Origin: CAYVBE01 sp964572825 | GTDB taxonomy: Bacteria > Planctomycetota > Brocadiia > SM23-32 | Assembly: GCA_964572825.1 (NCBI GenBank) | Contig: CAZNGS010000006.1 | Span: forward strand, 1 to 64,000 | Reading direction: 5' to 3' | Length of the DNA stretch: 64,000 nucleotides | Part shown: piece by piece, positions 36,920 through 45,059 of the stretch | How the letters are laid out: each line of letters begins with the position of its first letter | Position numbering within the stretch: the first letter of the stretch is position 1 | Program-made: the position numbers and the translations under genes | The notes under the pieces: generated by a model | The model's input: the letters and a program-made list of their open reading frames with translations, nothing else | What the model was told of the DNA's origin: nothing | Database searches by the model: none

Positions 36920-37207
36920 GTGAGCGATCCAACCTGTCAGCACGTGAAAAAGGTAGTTCATCGGAAGAGATGGTTTCTGGTAGGGCTGGTCGTGGGCATA
37001 CTGGTCTTCCCGTGGGCGGCCGGCCTTCAGTACCGCGATTCGTGGGAGCGCATACAGGGCCGCGCGCAGAACCTGGGCGAAGTCGCTTCCGAACAGGCAC
37101 AAATCGCGTGGAGCCGGGTCAGCGCAGGAGTGGAAGAGCTCGTGCAGTACCTGCGGGGCCCTGGATATCAGCCTGCGGAAGGCCGGAAAGGGTTTGACGA
37201 CCGGTGA
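36920..37207 (+). CDS. Small single-helix membrane protein
   Basis: The 95 residues contain a membrane helix (about 18-37, WFLVGLVVGILVFPWAAGL) and an amphipathic helical remainder (WERIQGRAQNLGEVASEQAQIAWSRVSAGVEELVQYL). GTG 36920 follows AAAGGAG. Placed just after the sigma-54-type element, it is likely inducible together with the genes downstream. Family not recognised. Confidence 0.6.
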   Translation: MSDPTCQHVKKVVHRKRWFLVGLVVGILVFPWAAGLQYRDSWERIQGRAQNLGEVASEQAQIAWSRVSAGVEELVQYLRGPGYQPAEGRKGFDDR

Positions 37208-37260
37208 ACGGGCCATTGCAATTCAGGCGCCATATCTGGACTTTGGAGCGAAAGAATTCC

Positions 37261-37276
37261 TGGCAAATGTTCTGCC
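37261..37276 (+). promoter_or_regulatory. Weak sigma-54-like element
   Basis: TGGCA-N8-TGC with GG and GC the correct 10 bases apart, 56 bases before the LPP20-like start. No upstream dyad of the CCGT/GACGG type is present, so this may be chance. Confidence 0.3.
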
Positions 37277-37316
37277 CGAGATGTTCCGAACGGTTACTCT
37301 TGAAGGAGGAAGTGCC

Positions 37317-38318
37317 ATGAAACGCTGGTCACCTGCCTTGACGATAGCTGTACTTTTGATGGGCAGAGCCGTGGTGGCGACGCACGCGGGCGGGGGAACG
37401 GACATCCCCTGGGGCGAGGATAAGGCCGTCACGCAGTTGCCGCCCATTTTCAGGGGACGCGCTGCCGACCGGCTGGCCGCCGAAGAGGTGGCTCGCCAGG
37501 ATGCCTACCGCAAGCTCGTCGAACGGGTCTACGGCCTGGCCCTCGATGCCAGGACGGATGTCTGCGACCTGGCCCTGGCGTCCAGGAAAGTCGACACCTC
37601 GCTGCGCAGCAGCCTGCGGGGCATGAAAGAGGTGGGCCGCAAGTACTTCGACGATGGCCGCGTCGAGATCGCCGTCAAGATCACGATCCGCGAAGTCGTC
37701 GAGGTCATCGAGAAGACCTATGAGAAGGTGGAGAAGGGCGACCGCCTGGTCAGGGAGGAGACCTTCGAGGACGTGCGCCGCGAAAACCGCGACAAAGAGT
37801 ACGTGGTGGTCGGGCGGGGTGCGCTTCCCCACAGCGAAGGACTCCGAAAGGTCCGCGCCATGCGCGCGGCCGAGGTCGACTGCTACGAGAGGATCGCGGC
37901 CCGCGTGTTCGGCATACAGATCGACGCGGATACCGAGGTCGTTGATTTCGTCCTGGAAAGCGACGCCATCCGCTCCAAGGTATCGGTCGCTCTCCTGAAC
38001 GGGGTCCGCTTCACAAAGTACGAGTTCATGTCCGACGGTACCTGCCGGGCCACCGCCCAGCTCACCATTCGCGAGGTGGTCGAGGTCCTCACGCGCACCT
38101 ACCGTCGCTACGCGGAGGGCAGCAAGGTAAAGATCGAGGACATCGAGAACATCGAGACCAGGAACCGCGACCTGATGATCGTGGAAGTGGGCCAGGGCGT
38201 GGTAAAGCAGGAAACGGAGCGCCCCGTCGCTGCCGAACCGTTCGAGGAGAAAAAGACGGTCATCGAGCGCGTCCTGCGCAGGGAAATCGTCGTCGAGCCC
38301 GATGCCGTCAAGGAATAG
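37317..38318 (+). CDS. Secreted LPP20-like protein with internal duplication
   Basis: The 333-residue protein has a signal peptide (SPALTIAVLLMGRAVVATHA). Two tandem copies of an LPP20-like domain follow, each ending in nearly the same helix: TIREVVEVIEKTYEKVEKG (about 122) and TIREVVEVLTRTYRRYAEG (about 244). The opening RAADRLAAEEVARQDAYRKLVERVYGL is the usual LPP20/FlgT-like start. The C-terminus is charged. ATG 37317 follows AAGGAGGA; upstream in-frame codons lack a signal. LPP20-fold proteins act at the outer membrane in flagellar or pilus assembly, but no flagellar gene is here. The lipoprotein and FlgT-like gene that follow point to a shared envelope complex. Confidence 0.7.
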   Translation: MKRWSPALTIAVLLMGRAVVATHAGGGTDIPWGEDKAVTQLPPIFRGRAADRLAAEEVARQDAYRKLVERVYGLALDARTDVCDLALASRKVDTSLRSSLRGMKEVGRKYFDDGRVEIAVKITIREVVEVIEKTYEKVEKGDRLVREETFEDVRRENRDKEYVVVGRGALPHSEGLRKVRAMRAAEVDCYERIAARVFGIQIDADTEVVDFVLESDAIRSKVSVALLNGVRFTKYEFMSDGTCRATAQLTIREVVEVLTRTYRRYAEGSKVKIEDIENIETRNRDLMIVEVGQGVVKQETERPVAAEPFEEKKTVIERVLRREIVVEPDAVKE

Positions 38319-38333
38319 AAGGGAGAATCTGGC

Positions 38334-38573
38334 ATGAAACGTCTGTTGCTGGTTGCAACGGTTCTGGTCGGTTGTGCTCTCCTGGTCGGCTGCGCGAACA
38401 AGCCCGTCAGGGTCTACCAGGAAACGGAGAAGACCGAACGGGTCAGGGAGAGCACCATCGTGGACCCCGAAGTTCCGCCGGGCACCTCGGAATCGTCCGA
38501 ACCCGAGGAGACCACCACAACCCGGACCGAAACCGAGGAACGGGTGATCGAAAGGGAACCGGTAATCCACTGA
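38334..38573 (+). CDS. Small lipoprotein
   Basis: The 79-residue product has a type II signal peptide with lipobox LLVGC (LLLVATVLVGCALLVGCAN; lipidated Cys at 22). A disordered Glu/Thr/Arg-rich tail without Cys follows (about 30-79). GGGAGA precedes the ATG, 15 bases after the LPP20-like stop. Probably an outer-membrane anchor or linker of the neighbouring proteins. Confidence 0.75.
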   Translation: MKRLLLVATVLVGCALLVGCANKPVRVYQETEKTERVRESTIVDPEVPPGTSESSEPEETTTTRTETEERVIEREPVIH

Positions 38574-38616
38574 GCCCCGCCTGGCTATGAACTTCAAGCA
38601 TCCCGTGGAGGAGCAA

Positions 38617-39975
38617 ATGCGTCTTCCGATACGCTCTCGCCCGGGGACCACCGTCCTCGTCCTGTTTCTGGCCCTCCTGCCTGTGGTGGCCTCCGCCCAG
38701 GAGGCACAGACCATTACCGTGAAGGCCACCGGCGAGTCGGCGGTGTCGTTCGACCAGGCCGAGGAGAAGGCCCTGCGCAACGCCGTCCGCCGCGGCGTGG
38801 GCGTCGTGCTGGCCTCGGAGACTAAGACCGCCGATTTCGTGCTGATACGGCACTCCATCTGCTCCCGCGCCGCCGGCTACGTCCGCTCCTACGACGTGAT
38901 CAGGAAGCTCCGCGGGCTGGACGACACGTATATTGTTGAGATACAGGCGGAAGTGGCCCGGGGAAAAATCGCCGATGACCACCTGGCCATCAAGAACCTG
39001 ATCGAACTGAAGGGACGGCCCCGCATGGAGGTTGTGCTCTCCGACGAGCCGGATGACGAGGCCGAACGGGAAGCCGGTCGATGGGTCAGGGCCGGCGTCG
39101 AGAAAAGCCTTGTGGACACCGGTTTCACCGTTGTGGACCTGGATACCTGGCGCGACACCATCGAGCGTCAGCAGAAAAGGGCGGAGGTCAACGACGAGGC
39201 CCGGAAGGCCGCACTGCTGGGCCTTCAGCTCGGGGCGGCCTACCAGGTGAAGATCGACCAGTTGACCTGCCGCAAGTCCGAGGATCGTGCCTGGGGCATA
39301 GACGTGACCACCTACGGCGTGAAGCTGAACGTGAAGATAGTCCACAAGGACATCGCGGAGACCGATTCCCAGGTGAACGGAGCCGGCATGGTCAGGGATA
39401 CCGGCAACCTGGGCGGCGTTGCGTGGCGGGAGGCGGCCAACGAGGCGGTGCGCGGCATCTTCGCGGAATTGCGCGACCGCATGCTGCGCAAATGGCTTGA
39501 GGACATCGACGTCGGGCGGGCCGTCATCGTGCAGCTCTATGACGTTCCGTACACCCTGGTTTCCGACCTGGCCAGAAAGATCGAGACGCTGGAAGGCGTC
39601 ATGAAGGTCAAGCTTACGGAAGCCCCCGCCGGCGGCATCGCCAACATCCGCGTCATAGGCCGCATCGAGGCCCGCGCCATCGCCGACCGCATACCGTCCC
39701 TGACCGGGGGCCGGTTGAAAGCTGCCACGGAAGGTCGGCGCATGGTGACGGCCGAACCCGCCGCGGAGTCCCCCCGGTCCGTTCCGCCTCCCGATGCCGG
39801 GGGGGGCGGGCAATCCGGCTCGTCGGCCGGCGGGGCTTCCCCAGCAGGGGCGCAGCCCGGCGGGCAGGCCCCCGCCTCCACGTCTCAAAACACCTACGTC
39901 GTCCCGGCCGCTATTCTGGGCGGCTGCCTGCTGGTCGGAATCGTCCTGGCCGCCTTGATATTGGGCAGGAAATGA
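38617..39975 (+). CDS. FlgT-like secreted protein with C-terminal membrane anchor
   Basis: The 452-residue protein has a signal peptide (VLVLFLALLPVVASAQ). A FlgT/LPP20-type N-domain follows (TVKATGESAVSFDQAEEKALRNAVRRGVGVVL, SYDVIRKLRGLDDTYIVEIQAEV), then a TolB-N/LPP20-like domain (MEVVLSDEP...VDLDTWRDTIERQQKR). A Gly/Ser/Pro linker leads to a membrane helix at the end (VVPAAILGGCLLVGIVLAALIL). ATG 38617 is chosen for GGAGGAG close upstream; ATG 38587 has none. The topology suggests a periplasmic protein held at the inner membrane by its C-terminus. No role known outside flagella. Confidence 0.68.
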   Translation: MRLPIRSRPGTTVLVLFLALLPVVASAQEAQTITVKATGESAVSFDQAEEKALRNAVRRGVGVVLASETKTADFVLIRHSICSRAAGYVRSYDVIRKLRGLDDTYIVEIQAEVARGKIADDHLAIKNLIELKGRPRMEVVLSDEPDDEAEREAGRWVRAGVEKSLVDTGFTVVDLDTWRDTIERQQKRAEVNDEARKAALLGLQLGAAYQVKIDQLTCRKSEDRAWGIDVTTYGVKLNVKIVHKDIAETDSQVNGAGMVRDTGNLGGVAWREAANEAVRGIFAELRDRMLRKWLEDIDVGRAVIVQLYDVPYTLVSDLARKIETLEGVMKVKLTEAPAGGIANIRVIGRIEARAIADRIPSLTGGRLKAATEGRRMVTAEPAAESPRSVPPPDAGGGGQSGSSAGGASPAGAQPGGQAPASTSQNTYVVPAAILGGCLLVGIVLAALILGRK

Positions 39976-40021
39976 CATTAAAAAGTGACTTATTGCCGCA
40001 ACCTCAGCGGAGGTTATTCCG

Positions 40022-41527
40022 TTGCACTACCGGTGCGTACTATCGGCAGGCCTGGTGTTGTGTGCCTCTTTTCTGCTCCCGTGCCTCACGGCGGCCGCCG
40101 CCCCGGAGGAAAACTACGCCGTCGTCATCGGCATCAACGGCTATGACCGGTCCCTGGGGCGGCTTGAATACTGCGTCGCCGACGCCCGCGCCGTGCGGGA
40201 CCAGCTCGTGCGCGGCGGGCAGTTCCCGCCGGGCAACGTCGTGCTGATGACCGACGACTCCGAGCCGCAGAGCCAGCCCACCTACGGCCGCCTGCGCCGT
40301 CGCCTGAAGAACCTGGCCGACCATCCCGGCCGGATGCACACGCTGCTCGTCTTCTTCTCCGGGCACGGCATACGCACCCCGGACGGCCGGCAACGCCTCA
40401 TACCCCTGGACGGCGCTCCGGGGCTCGGGCTGGAACTCGACACCGTCCGCGACTGGATCGCCGCCGCCGGGGCGGAGCACAGCATACTCATCCTGGACTG
40501 CTGCCACGCCGGGCAGGGCGCCAAGGGCCTGCAGGGCATCGTGCCCGACCTGGAGGCCGCCGTCGGCACGCTGGTGCTGGCCTCCTGCGCCGCCGATCAG
40601 ACCAGCCACGATGACGAAGAGGCCGGCCACGGCGTCTTCAGCGCCTACCTGGCCGCCGGCCTCTCCGGCGAGGCGGACGCGGACGAGGACCGCACCGTCA
40701 CGGCCGATGAGCTGTTTCAATACGTCGAGAACGGAGTCAGCGGCTGGGCATTCCGCCGCAACGTCCGCCAGACCCCCGTGGCCCTGCCCCCCGGCGCCGG
40801 GAGCGAGGTCTCCCTGGCGCGGATTCCGGAGACACTGGAGCCCCCCGAGATCGAGATACCGGAGTTCAAGCTGCCGGAGGAGACGCTGCCGGGCGTGGAC
40901 CTGCCCGAGGTCAGCGGCACGGCCCTGGAGCGGTTCGGTGAACTGAAGAAGCTGCTGGAGGAAAAGCAGGCGGAGATCAAAGAGAAGAGCGAGTGGTACG
41001 CGGAGAATTCGCAGCAGATAAAGGCGCTGCGTTCACAGGAGGGCGCATTGCGGGGCCGGCTGGAGCGGGCGGCCCTGGCCGCAATCGAGGCGCTGCAGGC
41101 GGAGCTGAAGGCCATCGAGTCCGCATGGAAGGAGGGGGAGAGGAAGGGCCTGAAGCCCGGCCACCCCGAGATGAGGAAACTGGCCGAGGCCCGTACGAAA
41201 GCGCGATGGCGTCTCGAGTCTCTCAAACTCGAGAAGTATGGTCTATCTCTGCAGCGGGAGATTGACCTGGGCGACGGCGTGACGATGAAACTGGTCCTCA
41301 TCCCGCCTGGGGAGTTCATGATGGGCAGCCGGCTGTCCCCTTCCGAAGTTGCCAGCCGATATGGATGCAACGAGTATGGCTTTGAGGACGAACACCCTCG
41401 ACATCGGGTTCGCATTACGAAGCCGTTCTATATGGGCGTGACCGAGGTAACGAACGCACAGTACAGGCAGTTCCTTGCCGACAGCGGCTACGATGGGACC
41501 GGTGACGCCGACGTCACGTACCTGTAG
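40022..41527 (+). CDS. Secreted caspase-like protease with coiled coil and truncated FGE domain
   Basis: The product has a signal peptide (CVLSAGLVLCASFLLPCLTAAAA), then a caspase/C14 domain (about 30-265) with the catalytic pair His 115 (FFSGHGIR) and Cys 161 (LDCCHAG). A coiled coil (about 305-400) and the first half of an FGE-like domain follow (LVLIPPGEFMMGS near 425; FYMGVTEVTNAQYRQFLADSGYDG near 475). Reading stops at an in-frame TAG (41525-41527), after which the same frame carries on as the rest of the domain to 42034. The TTG start has GGAGG 8 nt upstream. Caspase-FGE fusions are known in bacteria and can act in signalling or defence-like proteolysis; here export suggests an envelope role. 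The intact product would have about 670 residues. Confidence 0.8.
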   Translation: MHYRCVLSAGLVLCASFLLPCLTAAAAPEENYAVVIGINGYDRSLGRLEYCVADARAVRDQLVRGGQFPPGNVVLMTDDSEPQSQPTYGRLRRRLKNLADHPGRMHTLLVFFSGHGIRTPDGRQRLIPLDGAPGLGLELDTVRDWIAAAGAEHSILILDCCHAGQGAKGLQGIVPDLEAAVGTLVLASCAADQTSHDDEEAGHGVFSAYLAAGLSGEADADEDRTVTADELFQYVENGVSGWAFRRNVRQTPVALPPGAGSEVSLARIPETLEPPEIEIPEFKLPEETLPGVDLPEVSGTALERFGELKKLLEEKQAEIKEKSEWYAENSQQIKALRSQEGALRGRLERAALAAIEALQAELKAIESAWKEGERKGLKPGHPEMRKLAEARTKARWRLESLKLEKYGLSLQREIDLGDGVTMKLVLIPPGEFMMGSRLSPSEVASRYGCNEYGFEDEHPRHRVRITKPFYMGVTEVTNAQYRQFLADSGYDGTGDADVTYL

Positions 41528-42034
41528 CACTTCCGACGGAGTGACTTGCCTGCTCCCGACGAATATCCTGTGGTGTGGACAAGCTGGAACAACGCGCAAG
41601 AGTTCTGCCGCTGGCTCTCCCGGAACGTCGGTATGGAGGCCCGCCTGCCCACGGAGGCGGAGTGGGAATACGCCTGCCGGGCCGGGACGACTACGATCTA
41701 TAGCTTCGGCGACGACGAAGAGAAATTGAGTGACTATGCGTGGTACCGTGAAAGCAGAAAGCATCCAGTGGCCCAGAAGAAGCCCAACCGCTGGGGTCTT
41801 TACGACACGTACGGCAAGGTCTGGGAGTTTTGTGCGGACTGGTACGGCCCCAATTACTACGCGCAGAGCCCCCTGGAGGATCCGCAAGGCCCGTCAAGTG
41901 GTCGCGAACGCGTTCTGCGGGGTGGTAGCGGTGGGGAGCAACTCTGGGACTTCCGATCAGCCAACCGCGAAGAGTACTATTCCTCGAGCACCCTCGGCGA
42001 CCGCGGGTTTCGTGTAGTGTTGCTGCCCGACTAG
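41528..42034 (+). pseudogene. C-terminal half of the FGE-like domain, after the in-frame TAG
   Basis: Continues the preceding gene in the same frame: HFRRSDLPAPDEYPVVWTSW, then FCRWLSRNVGMEARLPTEAEWEYACRAG, KVWEFCADWYG, RVLRGGSGGEQLWDFRSANRE and GFRVVLL. These are the full C-terminal motifs of the FGE-sulfatase family. An internal TTG at 41546 could start it separately but has no good ribosome site and no independent fold. One base change (AAG to TAG would suit the position) explains the split. Confidence 0.75.
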
Positions 42035-42043
42035 TTTCCGCCG

Positions 42044-42096
42044 TTGTTCTCTGTTTTCTCTGGCCTCTGTTCTCTGACAAGGCGGCCAAAGGCCGC
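42044..42096 (+). repeat. TTCTCTG-type tandem plus hairpin
   Basis: TTCTCTG/TTTTCTCTG/CCTCTG/TTCTCTG units (42044-42078) followed by the hairpin GCGGCC-AAA-GGCCGC (42082-42096). The hairpin is identical to 3431-3445 in the cold-shock leader. This is the left part of the 344-base gap 42035-42378, which holds no gene. Confidence 0.6.
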
Positions 42097-42178
42097 GTTC
42101 GACGCGCGATTGAAAACTGTGCGCCGGTAAGTAGGCCGCGGATGGACGTGGAGGATAAACGGCAACAACGGCAGGTTG

Positions 42179-42294
42179 AGCCGCGGATTAACGCGGATGA
42201 AACGCGGATGGAAAGACAACGACCAACGGCAAAGGAAAAGACCCCTCTTTGCGTTTTGCCGTTATCCGCGTTTAATCCGCGCAAATCCGCGGCT
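42179..42294 (+). repeat. Long imperfect inverted repeat (hairpin element)
   Basis: Left arm 42179-42209 (AGCCGCGGATTAACGCGGAT and onward) pairs with right arm 42264-42294, 28 of 31 positions. The arms are built from GCGGATNAA-type units; inside, AACGGCAAA (42225-42233) pairs with TTTGCCGTT (42255-42263). This CCGCGGATTAACGCGGAT type is a dispersed repeat I have seen in other environmental genomes; mobility is not shown. Confidence 0.75.
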
Positions 42295-42325
42295 AAAACC
42301 CGTCGTTTTTTCCGCAAGCCGTTCG

Positions 42326-42360
42326 CTGACCACTGGCCACTGATCACTGACCACTGATAT
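42326..42360 (+). repeat. Five-unit heptamer tandem repeat (CTGRYCA)
   Basis: CTGACCA-CTGGCCA-CTGATCA-CTGACCA-CTGATAT, exact 7-base register, ending 18 bases before the start of the sigma-54 activator gene. Could be a simple repeat or regulator array. Confidence 0.75.
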
Positions 42361-42378
42361 CTGCCGGAGATTCGGCAA

Positions 42379-43863
42379 ATGGCCAAGCTGCTGGTCATCG
42401 ACGATAAAGCCCAGGAGTTCCGCAAGTCCCTGGACCTGGCACTGGATGATTACGTCGTCCGTTACGCGGCCGACGCCGAGGAAGGTCTGGCAGCCGTCCG
42501 GGAGGACGAGGAGATCGCCTGCGTGCTGCTGGACATCAAAATGCCGGCCAGACTCGGCCGGGTGGAGGACGAGGAGGGCCTGGTGGCGCTGCGGGAGATA
42601 CGCAAGGCGCGGCCCAACCTGCCGGTGCTGATGCTCACCGCCTCCGGCGAGGCCCACGACATGATCCGTGCCATCCGCATGGGAGCCTACCATTACCTGA
42701 TCAAGCCGCCCGATACGGACCACCTCCGCACTCTGGTGGAGGCGGCCATCGCCAACGAGCAGCTCAAGGAGAAGGTGTCCGCCCTGGAGGAGACGATACG
42801 CGTGCGCGACCAGATGGAATCCGTCCCCGGCCAGAGCCACCGGATCGGCAGACTGATCGGCTCCAGCGCGGCCATGCGGATGGTGTTCGGCAGGATTCAG
42901 AAGCTGGCCGACGCGGACGTGTCCGTGCTGATCCTGGGGGAGTCCGGGACGGGCAAGGAACTGGTGGCGCGCGAGATACACGGCCGCGGCCTGCGCGCGG
43001 AGGGGCCCTTCGTTGCCGTTAACTGCGCCAACCTGACCGGCACACTGCTGGAGAGCGAGCTTTTCGGCCACCCGAAAGGCGCCTTCACGGGTGCCGAAGG
43101 GGAGCGGGAGGGTGCCTTCCGGGCCGCCGACGGGGGGACCGTCTTCCTGGACGAGATCTCCGAGATGTCGGATCAGCTCCAGTCCAAGCTTCTGAGGGTC
43201 CTGCAGGAGCGCCGGGTGAAGCCCCTGGGCGCCGACCGTGAGGAACTGGTGGACGTGCGCATCCTGGCCGCCACGAACGAGGACATCGACCGGCTGGTGG
43301 AGGAGGGAAAGTTCCGCGAGGACCTGTTTTACCGCCTGAACGTCGTGCGCGTCGTGCTGCCACCGTTGCGGGAACGGCGCGAGGACATCCCCATGCTGGC
43401 CGAGCATTTCCTGGAAAGATATGACACGGGGGCCAGGCACTTCCTCAGTCAGGAGGCACTCAAGGGGCTCAAGCAGCGCCCCTGGCCGGGAAACGTGCGG
43501 GAGCTGGAGCATGCCGTTGAGCGGGCCCTGGTGCTGGCGGACGGGCCGGAGCTGACACCGGACGACTTCGAGAGGGGGCAGCGGCTCTCCGCCGGCGAGA
43601 CGGAGGTCTACGACCGGCTGTGGGAGGCAGTGCACCGGGGCGATACGCCGGGGGATATCAACCGGTTCGCCGAGCTGTACGGCAAGCTTGCCCTGGCCGA
43701 GATGATGAAGCGGGCCGGGCAGGCCGCCAGCACCGACCGGGAAGCCGGCAGGCTGCTGGGCTTTATCCCGGAGGACGATCCCGGCGACAGGGCCTACAAC
43801 AACTACCGCTCCTGGAAGCGACGGGTGTTGAAGCTGGCTGAAGACGTGGAGGAGGAACAGTGA
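42379..43863 (+). CDS. Sigma-54-dependent response regulator (NtrC-type)
   Basis: The 494 residues have a receiver domain (1-125, phosphoacceptor Asp 52 in VLLDIKMP, with an acidic insertion after it, and Lys in YLIKPPD). The AAA+ sigma-54 activation domain follows (Walker A GESGTGKE near 187-194, GAFTGA near 234-239, Walker B GGTVFLDEISEM, arginine-finger region FREDLFYRLNVV). The C-terminus (about 420-494) is a Fis-like helix-turn-helix with an insertion (LAEMMKRAGQ, AGRLLGFIPED, then YNNYRSWKRRVLKL). GGAGA lies 8 nt upstream. The overlap with the next gene's start (ATGA-type GTGA) links it to its kinase-like partner. The two sigma-54-type promoters at 34.3 and 36.9 kb are its best targets. 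Confidence 0.93.
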   Translation: MAKLLVIDDKAQEFRKSLDLALDDYVVRYAADAEEGLAAVREDEEIACVLLDIKMPARLGRVEDEEGLVALREIRKARPNLPVLMLTASGEAHDMIRAIRMGAYHYLIKPPDTDHLRTLVEAAIANEQLKEKVSALEETIRVRDQMESVPGQSHRIGRLIGSSAAMRMVFGRIQKLADADVSVLILGESGTGKELVAREIHGRGLRAEGPFVAVNCANLTGTLLESELFGHPKGAFTGAEGEREGAFRAADGGTVFLDEISEMSDQLQSKLLRVLQERRVKPLGADREELVDVRILAATNEDIDRLVEEGKFREDLFYRLNVVRVVLPPLRERREDIPMLAEHFLERYDTGARHFLSQEALKGLKQRPWPGNVRELEHAVERALVLADGPELTPDDFERGQRLSAGETEVYDRLWEAVHRGDTPGDINRFAELYGKLALAEMMKRAGQAASTDREAGRLLGFIPEDDPGDRAYNNYRSWKRRVLKLAEDVEEEQ

Positions 43864-45059
43864 GATCATCTGACCTTTCCATCAGGGCGTTGCACCGGCT
43901 GGACACGGCCAACTCCTGGGGAATCCGCCACTCCATCGTTGAAGCCTGCTTCTACAACCTCCGCGTGCTCGCCCAGGAGCTGCCCCGCCGCCCCATCAAC
44001 GAGGAATTCCTCCGGAAACTGCGCGAGGCACTGGACAACCTCGACGATGCCCGAGAGCTGACAGAGGAGTATTTCGCCTACCAGGTGCGGCGGGGACTGA
44101 CGGTGGCCGACCTGTTCCCCGAGCAGAGCCGGACCATCGAGCAATCTCTCCGGGAGCTGGAGGCGCTGGCGGCGGACGGACCGGTGGCAAACGACGGAGA
44201 TGTCGCCCGGCGGGAGTGGGCCGATGGCGTGGTGGGCGCCGTGGATGCCCTGCTGGGAGCCATCGACGACGTAAAGGAGAGCGTGCGCAGGCTGAAAACC
44301 CCGATCGGGGACGTGATGGAAGAAGTGGTGTCCATTCACCGGGCGACCTGCGCGGAGCAGGGCGTGTCGCTCCAGTTCGAGGACGACTCCGATTCGCGGA
44401 CCCAGGTCTTCGCCCGCCGAAGGGCGTTGCTCAACGCCGTCGGCGAGCTTGTCGTTAACGCCCTCCGGCACGCGTTTCGGGGGTCGAACCAGGCGCCAAA
44501 GTGGATCAAGCTCCGGCTGGAAGTGGACCCGGAGACCCGCGATACGATTATCTCCGTGTGCGACAACGGTTGCGGGATGACGCAGCGGCAGCTCCGGGCC
44601 GTGGGCACCGCCGGCGCATCCCGCTCCGGCGGCGGGGACGGGATCGCCATGGTGCGCCGGATAATCGAGGGCGACCACCTGGGGGTCGTCTCGTTCCAGA
44701 GCACGGTGGGGGAGGGCACCTGCGTTCGGGTGCGATTGCCCCGGCGGGCCGAGCCTGACCTGGAGCCGGAACCGGTTCCGCCGGCTCCGGCAGTCGAAAA
44801 GCCACCGGTGGAGACGGCCTCCGCAGGGCCAGGTCCGGGCCTTCTGCGCGTGATCGTTGCCCTGCTGGTTTTCCTCGCCCTGGCGGCACTGGGCGCCGCG
44901 GGGGCGTGGTACATGCTTCGGTTGCAGAAGGACCAGAGCATGACGGTGGCGGCGGACGGCTCGGGGGACTTCGCCCGCATCAGCGAGGCGCGGGCCGGCC
45001 GCGGTGGTGCGGTCGGCCGGGGTACTGCTGGCGAATCTCACGTTCGCCCTCGACGCTGA
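43860..45059 (+). CDS. Histidine-kinase-like ATPase with C-terminal membrane helix
   Basis: GTG 43860 overlaps the regulator stop. Residues about 10-140 are helical (HRLDTANSWGIRHSIVEACFYNLRVL), with no standard H-box. About 180-300 is a GHKL ATPase (N box GELVVNALRHAFRG, DNGCGM, GDGIAMVRRIIEG, VGEGTCVRVRLPR). A Pro-rich linker and a membrane helix (about 325-348, VIVALLVFLALAALGAAGAWYML) then lead to MTVAADGSGDFARISEA, the usual start of a beta-helix domain. The frame then breaks near 44990-45003 and ends in ARAGRGG-type sequence. Soluble kinase first and exported domain last is the reverse of usual sensor order. It is the probable partner of the regulator. Confidence 0.78.
   Translation: MRSSDLSIRALHRLDTANSWGIRHSIVEACFYNLRVLAQELPRRPINEEFLRKLREALDNLDDARELTEEYFAYQVRRGLTVADLFPEQSRTIEQSLRELEALAADGPVANDGDVARREWADGVVGAVDALLGAIDDVKESVRRLKTPIGDVMEEVVSIHRATCAEQGVSLQFEDDSDSRTQVFARRRALLNAVGELVVNALRHAFRGSNQAPKWIKLRLEVDPETRDTIISVCDNGCGMTQRQLRAVGTAGASRSGGGDGIAMVRRIIEGDHLGVVSFQSTVGEGTCVRVRLPRRAEPDLEPEPVPPAPAVEKPPVETASAGPGPGLLRVIVALLVFLALAALGAAGAWYMLRLQKDQSMTVAADGSGDFARISEARAGRGGAVGRGTAGESHVRPRR

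Noticed and set aside
38587..38617. ATG 38587 as the start of the FlgT-like gene.
   Set aside because: No ribosome site precedes it, whereas GGAGGAG lies directly before ATG 38617 and gives a clean signal peptide.
37317..39975. Flagellar assembly locus, from the LPP20/FlgT-like domains.
   Set aside because: No flagellar structural, motor or export gene occurs in the window. These folds are also found in other envelope proteins.
41525..41527. Genetic code with TAG as sense.
   Set aside because: Several intact genes in the window end in TAG with sensible C-termini, so TAG works as a stop.
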